64,000 bases of DNA from Opisthocomus hoazin (taxonomy: Eukaryota > Chordata > Aves > Opisthocomiformes > Opisthocomidae), in NCBI RefSeq assembly GCF_030867145.1, contig NC_134415.1:13432417-13496416 (forward strand), given 5' to 3'. A program made the translations under genes and the position numbers. How positions within the stretch are numbered: the first letter of the stretch is position 1; each line of letters opens with the position of its first letter. Positions 12,801 through 24,800 of the stretch are shown here, in pieces. Below the pieces are notes generated by a model. That model was not told the DNA's origin and did no database searches. It worked only from the letters and a program-made list of their open reading frames with translations.

Positions 12801-15800
12801 CCAATGTCTTGTCTTTTACAGTAATATCTCCTGAAACCAGTGTATCAGTCTTCAGCTGGCAAGTGAATATGGATGGTCAGGGAAAACCACCTACTTATTT
12901 GGGTGTGTTTGACATTAATCGCTGGTGTCATGCTCAAATGCCAGAATCACTAAGGTAGAATTTTATGGAGTTGTTTTCCATACCCCTACCAAGAAGTCGT
13001 TTGAAAGGTGGCGTGTAGCTTATGCACTTGTTTTCTTGAAGGCCAGAAGAATTCCTTGATGACTGCCCCTATTTTGCACTGTGGTCACTGGATGCTGTAA
13101 TAAGCATGACGTCTCCAAACCTCATTTTGGATATTCTGGTACGGGAGCGGAGTCTAAGTCGGGGAGTTCCACCTTCTTATCCACCACCTGAGCAGTTTTT
13201 CCATCCAAGCACCTATAATTTTGGTAGGTATTTCACTGCTTTTAATAGTGACGAGCTTCAGTGGAGGTCAGGTGCCATTTATTGGTTCTCATGTTCATTG
13301 TTTGTCACTCAAAAGGCAAACCAAAACCCAGCAACCTCCCCCCCAGCCAACTCTGATTATGTTGTAGTGAGAAGGCATTTAATGTTGTGAAACCTGTCTG
13401 GGAGTCTGCTGAGTTTTGGGGTTTGGTGCTTTTGTAATGTAGCCTGTGAAGTGGGGATGGTGATAAAATGAAATGGCTTTGAACTGAAGCTCAAAGCGCA
13501 GCACCTCCGCAGCACTAGAGATGAAATTTCCTCAGGCAGTAATGATTTTTTTGTACAAGTTTGGAAGCGATCAGATGAAGCAAATGGGTGCTCAGTTCTC
13601 GCTTTCCAGATGCTGCGATTTCAAAAATGTAAACTGGCCATGACATAACAGTGAGAGTACGGAAGGCTGTCAAAGGTTCATTGTTTCTGCAGATGGTACG
13701 TGCCTGCTGAGCTCCGGAGTTGTTCACGTGACTTGCACTGGCTTCAAAAAGGAGGTGATCTTTTACTGTTTCTTTCTGGAGAATGTCAAGAGACGTGCCT
13801 TTTCTAGGTTTTCTGTTGCACTGCTTTCAGTGTCAGAGAGCACTGTCTGCTCGTCCTGCCCGTCCACACGCATCATTGCAGTTATATGCTGCCAGTTTGA
13901 TGCAAATGGTAAGGTTTTAGGTCCACTCTTGGAACTGTAAAACTACCTTTTCTGCCTCCTGTGGAAGCACGATGAGGGATTGAGTGACCAGAAAGGAATA
14001 CAAGGTTGCTCTAGGAGCAAGAACAAAAGTGTTGTGGCAGTCGGGGAAAGCGCTTCCTTCTGTATTACCCGTCAGTCAAACTGCCTGCATAGTCTAGAGT
14101 TTGGGTTTTGATCCCTGATCAACTTGAAAAAGGAGGACAGAATGGAGAAAATGCAAGAGCCTTTAACTGTTGAAGCAGAAATGAAAATATTTTCTCCCAA
14201 ACTTGGCAAAATTACAACATCTGAGCCACTGCGCAGATTGTAACAGTTAATTCTGAATGAATTTTCAGCTGGCCAAGTATTTCTGGCATAAATCAGCTTC
14301 TGCACAAACAAGCATGGAAAGGGTCTTCCAAAGTGTGATTTCAAGTTGTGTGTTAGTTTTAGCTTATCTAGAGTGTAGTTTGTGCTAATGGTGAGAGAAA
14401 AAGTAAGGCCTGTGTATTGACAGAGAAGCTAGGAGGTACTTAATAAAGCATTGCAAGGGCTGATGTTTGGTGTTACGGGGCTTTCTTTGATAAACTGTAA
14501 CTGTCAGACTGGCTGCCTACACTCTGTGAGACTCTAGGTAGTAATGCTTACTCAGATTGCTAACCTGAAGCATATAACTGATGCAAGCTTTCTAACAGTT
14601 TCAGTGAACATTTGTATTCTTTCTCTTAGTGGTTCTCCAGAACCTGCGTGATTAAATAAAAAGGTTGTCCTAATCTGTATTTTGACTGATGTTTCAGACC
14701 TTGAATTTTCTAAACAAATCTGGTCCTTCAATAAGCGAAGCCATTCATGAGAGCTACAACAGGTGCCTTGTAGCTGGCTTGCTCTCTCCAACAGTGGTGG
14801 ATGTCGAGCCATCCAGTTTGAGTCAGGTGAGTGCGTATCAGGGAGTCAAGGGGGAGCTACATCCGTCTAGTCTGAGAGGGCCGTAGAGGCTACAAGACAT
14901 GGTCATCTGATTTCCATTATCTTTGCCAATTGCATTGAAATGCAGGTGTTGACTTTAGTTAGCAGAAGTAGTAGTAGTCTTAGATCCGTCCTATGGAGTT
15001 TGACTGGGAACAGCCCTACCAGAGCTGTCTTTAGAGACCCGTCTGTTAGTTCTGTGCCACAGGTCCGCACAAGGAAGCGTGCAGTCAGTGCTGGTCATGC
15101 GCAACTGAAAGCATCTTTCCCTCAGAACAACCTCCCATCCCGTCAGGTTCTCAGAGTATTAGGTTTAGTGCAGTAGCTGACGATGTGGGTGTCTCGGTTG
15201 GATGCAGGCTAAGTTTTCCACTTGCAGTCCACCAACTTTTCTCTCTCTCCTCTGAGGAGTTTCGTGAGAGATGGAGCCTTTGTGATGAGCAGCCCGTCCT
15301 CAGCCAGGCAGGATCTAAGCCAAAGGATCAGCTAGGCATCATACAGTGGAGCAATGAGCAGGAAGGGGAGAGTGGTCTTCCCACTGCCCTCGTCTTCCTG
15401 TCTACTGGATTCTTCACCAGATTTATGGAAACACGTCAGGGCAAATAACATTTCCGCACAGTGTGGTAGCTCAAATAAATTTCTTGGCCAGTTGACCTAG
15501 CCCGTAGACTGTTTATTTTCCAAGCCTGATGTGGACCCTTACATTCCAGTCAGATCTTCTGATGTCAACTCCATTTTGGAACGAACTTGGGAAATTCAGT
15601 CATTTTTGAATAACCTTTGCTGAATGGTGACTGCATTGTTCCAAGACTTGTAATGCACTCAAGCGGGGATTTCTGATGAATGTTAGTAAGACAAATTTCA
15701 GAATTAGGGTCAAGAAGCTTGGTTTGGAGTTCTGTTTGCCACTGTAAGTAGTCCTTGGGTGTGTTTCCTTCTCTGAAACCAGTTTCCAGAGAAAGACGGA

Positions 15801-18800
15801 AATATCACTTGTGCATTCTAATGTGCAGAAACTGCTTTGAATGTAATGATTTTGCTTAGCAGAGAAAGGTACTTCTGAATGTGCTTATAAAAAAGCAGAA
15901 GAAAAGCCCTTAAAAAGGGAAGTCTTACGAAGGATCATTGCACCTGAAAGAAGTATCAGAACACCAGCTGAAATCAGCTGCTACTAAACAGGGCATGTCT
16001 GTGCATAGCTGTGCGTTCTCCTTCGAAAGGATTACCACTACAGTATAATACTGTCTTTGCAGAGCCTAGACTGTAAACCTATTAGCATTGAAATGTTTCA
16101 CTTCTTTTCTGTCATTTGAGAAAATGATAATTCCATGTTTTGGGTGTCAGAGCTGCTTCTTGTCTTCATAGTCCAGGAAGCCGCTTGACCTTAGCTTCGC
16201 TGTTTCCACGCAGACAGTGCGTTTGTTCTGTCCCCGTCATGCATTCCCGATGGCAAGCTTCTATGCACAAGATGCGTGATGGGTGTTAGCAGAGGATGTT
16301 ACTGACAGTAGTTGATTGGAACTCAGTAACTGAAGACTGTCATGCAGAGGCGTGTAAATAAAGATGAGAACGAGCTTTTGGGAATTTGAAATGTCAGAGG
16401 AAAAGGTGCTGTGTTGCTCAGACCAACCAGCAGTCCAGCCTGTGGCTAGAATAAAGCAAAAGCATGTGGCATTAGTTGCATGTATACTTACTGACTTTGT
16501 GATGTCTGAATGAGTATGCAGTTAGAAGCAAACATTTGCTGTTGCAGGTTCAGGTATTGAAAGCATCTAGAAGAGTCTCATCTAACTTTGTCCGCTCTGT
16601 TTAGGAGGAGCGGTTGGAAGCGGTCTTGTCAGCTGCTGTCCAGGCAGGTTCATTAGCACTTCTGACTGGATGCATTAAGCATTGGACATCGGAAGGTAAT
16701 ACTTCTTGTGGTGTTTTTATGTTATGTGTTTTTTAGTTTGAAATTGTTGATTCATTTGTTTGTTGTTGTTTTTGTTCTTAAAGAGCAGCCAAGTTCTGCT
16801 GCTAATTTACGGTTTGTGCTTGAGTGGACATGGAACAAAGTGATCTCTACAAAAGATGAATTTGACCAGACATGTGAGTAGCAGTGGAGTCATTCCGCAA
16901 ACACAAACTCATTCTTTCTGATTGAGCTTATTCAGTGATGCGCTGGCCGATGTCATTGCACGTGCTTCTTGAAGCGTACTTTGAAACTCTGAGATGGGTC
17001 TGCAGGCTAATGATTTCCTATTTCTTCTTGAAAAGGTGTTCCGCTGTTTGATGGCTCTTGCAGCTTCATTGACCCACAGATATTACAGTCTCTGCAGCAC
17101 TGCCAGTTGCTTTTGAGCAACCTTAGCACAGTCTTCAAGTGTTTTCTAACAGAAGCACAAGAGCTTAGGGAAAAAGGTTTGTGATAGTCTTACTGAATCT
17201 TTGGAATGCTTTATCAAGATTTGGAATAGTGCTTGGGTTGTAAATGTGGCAACCTGAGCTTTTCTTGTGTGCAGTGATTGGAAGGCAGTCAAATTTAGCT
17301 GGGAGAAGGGTTTTAAATGTGAGAAGTTGGGACCACACTTACTAGGCACTGAGTTCAGGGAGATAGTTTGTCGTGGAGTTCCTGCAGGTGGGTGGGGGAG
17401 GCTGCATTCAGGCAGAAGCTAAGGAGGCAACTGGGTTGAAATGACAGCAGCTGAACGAGGTCATGCTGAAAGGTATTCCTTTTATTTCATACTAGCAGTT
17501 TATAATTGCCTGCAAATATTGTCTTGCAAATGAGTAACAAATATAGAGGAAGCGTAAATGAGTAACTGGTACAGTAAGTGACTTGAGTTTCTCTAGCCTT
17601 TTCTGGTGTCAATTGTCCTTGGCCTGTTGAGGGGAAAGAAAGACAATCCCTTGGCTTCAGCAAAAAACTCTGCTATGTAAGAAAGAAATGTCTTGCTGAC
17701 AAGTGTATTTAATAGTCCAGGCTGTATTTTTTTCTATTTTAACTTTTAGCCACTCTGGTTCTTTGTTGGGGTTTCTTTTTGTTTTGGTGGTGATGGTGAT
17801 TTTTTTCCTTCAGATAAGAAAGTGATACAGAGTGAACAATGCAAAGACAAAGATTTCTACGGTGCTCTGTTTATACTTTCCATTTAGTATGATGAAGGGA
17901 GTTTTGTGAAAACAAAAGGAATTGCGTAAGAAAAGTCATCCTATGCCTTTTTTCAGGTTTTACAGACTTGACAAATAAGCAGGTGGTAACTGGCCTCGTT
18001 TCTTTCTACGCACAAGTGGTCATCTGGTTCTGTCGATCCAGTCTCCTTCCAGAAGGTTTAGGTAAGCATAACCTGTAACACCTTTGTAAGGAGGAGACTA
18101 TCCAGGAAGCGATGTTTGTGAACACATGCTTAGCCATGCTTTTGTAAATGTTCTGTCAATAACAAGCCGTGTTGCTTCAGTGACAGCGTATGCTGACGCT
18201 CTGTTGGCGAAATTGAGATTGGACTGTTTTTTCAAATACATAGAAAGAATGTGGAATAATGCAAGCCGTTCCTGTCCTGGGTGTTTTTAGGAAGAGCAAT
18301 AAGCCTCCGACTTTGAGGAGCTGCTTGTGCCCACAGCTTGAAATGCTTGGGATTTTAAACAAATTGCTGTTAAACAACAGATCTGGGAACGCTTGTTTTT
18401 AGTGTAAAAACATGACCTGCAGGTCTGGAACTTCTTTATTGCTTGAGGAAAAAACACACTTTGGAAATAGTTCTTAGTTTGGGTGGGCTAGAAATTCTAT
18501 TGCCAGCCTTAATTGTCGTACAAATGCTCACAGGACTTGTTCAAACAACCACTCCTTTTCCAGATTGTTTTTTTACGGTGAGCTTCAGCTTACACTTCAC
18601 ATTCTGAATGCTACATCAACTGTAAACTTGAAATGGCACTTGAGACAAGAAGGAGTTGAGTCTTGTGTCTTGTACCTCTGGTAGCGACGGCAGAAACAAG
18701 ACTGGCTTCTTTGGGAACTGGAGGCTTGCCTGTGCTGCTTGCTTGATGCTTAGCTTGCCTGATCTTCTGTCTTTTTAATGAAAAATTCTAGTTCAAAAAT

Positions 18801-21800
18801 GTGCTAGTACTTCTTTAACTTGCTTTTGCTTTATTGCCTGTAGATGATGATATGCATTTGTCTAGACCTTTCTACAATTATCCTCTGATTCGGAGCTACT
18901 ATACTGGGCATCGACAGAAACTGGAGCGTTTGTCAAAGTAAGGCTTTCAGGAAAACTCCCGAGCATTTCCACTGCAAATCCTACTGTAAATGCTCTTTCC
19001 TGGACGAGCTTACTAGCATATGGGTGATATGCCTTGGGGTAGATGATAATAGGCTACACTGGGAGGCTGGCATTTGTGTTTTCCTCTGTCCAAATCCTTG
19101 CTACCTTTTCTTCCAGAGGCAAATGGGATTCTGACTGCTTGATGATTGATGGAATGGTTTCCCAGTTAGGAGACCGAGTTGAGCAGTTGTGGCGGAGAGA
19201 CAGAGGAGGAACTGGGAAATATCCACCTGCTAGTTTACATGTGAGTGTTGTGTTCACGGAAAGCAGCAACACCACCACCACCACCCACCCAAAAGCCAAG
19301 GAGTACTGCAAGACAGGAGTTTTTAAAACACTTTTACACTTTTTCATTTCAGGCACTGCTGGATCTCTATTTGCTAGAAACTGTTGAAGAAAGCCACAAA
19401 CATGCAATTGTATCCTTTCTAGTTGTTACACCTGCAGGACATTCATATTTCATGACATTTTTCAATTTATGTTCCAAACACGATGCAAGAGAAAACATTT
19501 CATTTAGATGAAGTTGTAGGCAGGAACATTGTTTCATTTCTGTGTCCTGTGGTGTTTTTATGATGTTTTAGCCCCATCTGTAGCAAATGGCTACTTGCTA
19601 AAACGATGCCCTAAACCGTGCTGCTTCAGAGGAAAAGGATTTCTAACAGTGGTTTACGAGTACGGGGTTTTTGCCCAAATCATCCATTTTCCAGCACAGC
19701 TAACAGTGCTTGCAAAAGTGCAGGCACCCAGAATAATCAGCAGAGAGAAGAGAAAAGGTGTTGGGCAGAAACTGAATTTTGAAGCTGCTGAAAGACACAG
19801 AATTGCTTTTGTTGTTTGTCACCTAACCGGAGAGGGGAGCCTAGAGAGCAAGGGCGGTAAAAACTGTTGTACCCCAGAGCTGTCCTCTTGGAACGTGTCC
19901 CTAAAATCGGCTGTCAGCGGGAGAAAATGACAGTACCAAGAAGGCATCCACATACTGCTTTAAATGCAGTGTCCCTCATTCGGAGCCAAGTGGTGTTGTA
20001 GGGACACCATCATTTCCATTGTTTTACATACTCTGGAAATGAGGAAAAAAACCCAGCTGCTGACTTTGTTTGCTTGAATAACTAAGCATTGGATGTTGAA
20101 ATGTGTTGAAGGTCCAACCGGTAGCTCCACTGACTGAAGAGGGAGCCTGAGTTTCAAACTGAAGGATTTCAGTGTCGAAAGTTAACCTTTCTGAATGCCG
20201 TACAGCAATCACAGCGTATTTCTTGCTGGGTCTTGATTCAGCATGCGGTTTTGTGGTTAGGACCTGACTAACTTCAGCTTACAATAGCTTAAAATGGCGA
20301 GACTCTGCTTCCTATCACTCTTATATTCTTCTTTCGTTCTGTTATTCTAAATGTAATGTGATAAATTTTTGGTCTTACAAATGTTTTAGCCTTAATTAGG
20401 TACGTGATGTCAGACAATTTACTTGCTGCTAGATATCATGCATTCCTTTCCGAATAAAACAGAAACTTCAGTCGACTCCTTCGCAGCGGCCTTTGCTATA
20501 CCATGGGGTCTTGTAAAGCTTGTTCAAGGTTTTTGGCTTCTAGATCACAATGATTATGAAGTAAGTATGCGACAGTTTAGTTAGACATAGATTGCAGTAC
20601 AAAGCTGTAATCTAGAAAATTATTGAACGAAATCAGTGCCACTGGTGCGAAAAAATTAGAAGCTTCTTTTGGTATTACTGCTACGACACCTTCAGCCGTC
20701 GATTATGATTTGCGGTTTTGTTTTAATTCCTTTGATGGGACATTGATTAAAGCAAAGAAGAAATCAACTTTCATAGTGCTTGATAGTGGAATTTTCAAAG
20801 CCACTCGTTTAGGTTGTTTTCAGCAGACCAGTTGAGCCCTTTCTCAAAACCAGTGCTTTAGGTACTTTAAATATGAAAGCTACGATCCTAGCAGCAAGAT
20901 TGAGACAGACGACTGCAAAAGTGGCTTTTCCACCTCGTTCATGTTCTTTCTGACGGTGAAGGTTCTTTGCCTGTCACGATGTTAATAGAACCTGTTTGTC
21001 TGGGAGAATAACATGGCCTTGGGTAATGTATTTGTCCAAAGTGATGTTTGCGTGCAGAGATTTGGGTAACCTAGAAGAGCGTGGATTACTGCTTTGAAAA
21101 CACTCGCATTGTTCTACATGGCTAACTGATGTTTTTTTTTTCTTGCAAATACTTCAGAGTTTGTACTTACGTGTCCTGTACCAAGGGTTTCATTAGTTAG
21201 TCTTCTCAGTTTATGTAACGCCCATTCACCCTTACTTCAGAAACTTTGGAATATGTTTGTTGCACGAGTGTATGTGGACAGCTTAATACACCTGGTCTCT
21301 AACTTCTACAGAATTCGCTGGCCCTGCTTTTTCATCCAGCTACAATCAAAACTGAGTCATGGCAACATACGAGAATTCTGCAGTCCCTCATGTGCCAAGG
21401 AGAGCATAGGCGAGCCCTCACCTACATACAGATGATGAAGCCATCAGTGTCAAGCGGTAGTGAAGCGCGGCTTCTCCTCACTGTGCTGTTGTCCAACAGG
21501 TAAAGAACGATGTCCCACCATTTTGGCCTTCAAATATTGTGAAAGGTGGAGAACAAAGAATACCAATGACGCTCCCTTCAATTTCCTTTAAAGTCTGAGT
21601 ACAATAATTGTGGGCGTCTTTTTGGTTATGCTACTAATATTGCTTGAGCTCTCTAAAATATTCTTTCCAGGTGCGTGGTGGAGGCTTGGGGTCTGTTACA
21701 GCAACATGCCTCGAAGGTAAACATAGAAGGGCTGTTAAAACACATGTATGAAATCTGTCAGGAGATGGGACTAATGGAAGACTTGCTGAAGCTACCTTTC

Positions 21801-24800
21801 ACTCACACTGAGCAAGTAAGCGTGGACAAGAAAAAAAAACATCATCTCTTTGAAAAGAGAAGAGGCAGAATGCTAATGGAGTTTTGAAATGCGTTATTTC
21901 TCGTAGGAGTGTTTGGAGAAGTTTCTACAGACCACTGCTGGTGTTCAGAATCAGGAATTTCTCCTAGTCCATCATCTGCAGCGTGCCAACTATATCCCAG
22001 CACTGCAGCTGAATCAATCAGTGAAGGTTAATTTTGCGGTAAGCGTAAAAGTTCTCTCAAGTGTGTGGGTTTTTGTTAGGTGTTACTAACCGTTTTTGAC
22101 AGTACTCAGTGAAAATCCTGCTTTGTTTTTTTTTATCCCTTTCTGTGAAATACTAGGAATAAGTTTCTACCCCTGAAGTTGCAGCTGAACCTAGAAGTTG
22201 AACGAGATAGTTCACTCCTCCAAAGCCACTCTGTGAAGTTATAAATTGAATGCTATAGACCATTGTTGCCTCCACTTAAAAGAGTTTGTTAGCACCTGAG
22301 GACTGAATAGAGGGCTTTCCTATCAGCCAGTCTCATCATTCGGTTATTCCGATGCACATGTTCTGTGTGGTTTAGGTTATTGAAAGTTGTTTGTGCCACT
22401 CCTTTCTGTGGAACGGAGAGGCTGTTGTGTGTCATCTCTTGTATCTTGCGCACAACTTTATCTTTCTAGCTGAGAGCTTTCTGGATGCCAGTCTGCAGGT
22501 AAAATTCACATGGTGCTGGGTTTTTCGTTTGGTTTTTTTTGTGTGTGTGTGTGTTTCCTCAAGTTACAGGGCGAGCTCTGCAATTCCACAACTTTCATTT
22601 TACCACTTGTATGACAGGAACTCTTATGTAATGTCTGTTTCTCAAAATAGCCAGATTAAATTTTGTGTTATGGGAATTTCTGTTACGGATGTGTGATGCG
22701 CTGGCTGTTTTCCGGAACCCTAGTTTTCCAGTGGATCAGAGTTTTGAGGTGGTTTTGGAAGTTTTAGATCCTGCATGTGAAAACTTTCATCCACGCAGAA
22801 GGTGTGTGTAGGTAGCCTTCTCTTACCCGTTTTATATTCACATCGTTTTGTCCAACGTCATTTCCAGTTGCCCTGTATGTCCAGACATCTCGGACCTTGG
22901 TGTATCAGGAAACACAAGCCCGCTATTTCGTAAGCCTTTTGAAAATGTCAGGCAATAACAAGTATATCAGAATAAGGTTCTGCAGAGGGCCAGAATTGTT
23001 TGAACTTCAATGTGGCAGGTTGGTTTATTGTTCTAGCGTTCCTTCCACTGCACTAAAAATACCAGGTGAAACTGGTGTGTGCTGATGGGGGGAACCTGCT
23101 GCTGTTCCGTGCGGTGGACGTGTTTCACTATACATGTAGGAGACATTTCTTCACTACTTAGAAATAGCACAGTTAGTTCTGTGCAATGAAATTCCTGGAA
23201 TTAGTTAACTTTTTGCTTTGCGCTTCTCCTTCATCAGAATGATCGTGATCCTCACTTGAGAGAGAGAGCAGTTGCCAGACATTCTCTATTAGAGCAGTAC
23301 GGCAAGATCCTTCCCAGAGCTCAAAGGAAGCTGGCTGTAGAGAGAGCCAAGCCTTGTCGTTTGCCTTCATTGGCCTTAAGAGAAGGTAATTTTTAGGGGG
23401 GGACTATGATGGGCAACTAACCATCACTTCGATGACCCCAGGCTGATACGTTTTCCTCTTGCTTTACAGTTGCAAGACCAAAGCCATTATCAACCATAAT
23501 AAACCAAGCTAATGCAGGACGTGTGCATACAAGAGCAACTTTCATCAGCAGCGTGTTGTCCAAAATCAGAGAAGTACAGGTAGCAAATGAGCAGCAGATC
23601 AGTTTCTCACCATATGATAGGTAAGCAGCCTTTTAACAAAGTTCAGTCTTGAGCTTCGGGTTGGAGGGAGAGAGAGAAAGAGAAATCCATTTGAATTATG
23701 TTAGTGTTTTGGAGGGAAGGTGCACCTGAATAAAGCTTTGTTTGTCTGTTTTACACATAGAATATATAACATTTAAGAATCAATACATCATAAGTAATAT
23801 GTGTCGAGAGAGAGTTTTTCTGCTATAATAACCTTATTTGTGCAAATACATGTATTTACATTGTGGTGAATGTGTTTACCATGTTCCAGCTAGCTGCAAA
23901 TAAACCTATGCTTACCCTCAAGCTGTTGGTGTGTGAATTTTGACAGACTGGACTGTGTGATCAAATAATGATCTTACACCACTTCCTGCCCAGTTTCTGC
24001 CTCGTTTCTGCCCTTTTGCAGTTAGAAATAGGCAGAATTTTAAAGAGCAGAAAAGAGTCTCGTAGTTGTCTGATGATTTTCCTACAGGTGGTACGGTGAA
24101 AGAAACTCGACCTTAATTTCTATTTAATGTGCATGCTCAATTAGGACCTGTTTGTTTGTGGAAAAGGAAGCAGCTTTCTCACCAGATATTTAAAAGCTGC
24201 AGCTGCTTAGTGATAAAGACAGAGAGGGTTCGTAACGAAATCACCATTGATTTCAAGTGGTAACAAATACTGGGGCAGACTTTTGTTGAGTTCGTTTGCA
24301 ACCTGCAACGTAGCAATTGGTCTCTTTCTACAGAAGACCAATAACAGATTGTTCTTTAAGAGAGCTCTGTTATGTTGTTATCTAGCGTTGGATAGCTGGG
24401 AAGAATGTGAAGTACTTGATTCATTGCATAAAGGGAGCCACAACTTGGAGGTAGATATGCTGGTAAAGGACTTCCTAATTGTTCTTAGTTCCTTCTGTTT
24501 TGAAACTTGAAGACTTCACAGTGAGAAGGTAATCGGTAGAGCTCCTTGAGGTTTGTTTTGCAGCTTGATGATGAATTTTTCTCTTTCTGTTGATGAAGTG
24601 AAACAGAGCACCAGGAGTCCAAAATGTCCTCTTCATCAGAAGAAAAAGCCATAGCGGTTGCAACAAAGCCACAGCTTTCTGACTCCCGGGAGGTGGACAG
24701 TGAACGTATGTACTGTATGATGGAGACGTTAAGTGAGTTGAGGTAGCTGAACTCCTGGAGTAAAATGTGCAGTTTGCCACACTACTGCAGAAGAGCCAGA

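Noticed and set aside
15185-15448. 87-codon ORF ending before an AATAAA-like site
   Set aside because: It reads protein-like at its end and is followed by CAAATAAATT, but has no recognisable homology and no splice fit with ELYS exons 11 and 12.
19529-19930. 133-codon plus-strand ORF in the intron after coding exon 18
   Set aside because: It has no domain, no splice or promoter context and low-complexity composition; open in the right arm only because the arms are nearly identical.
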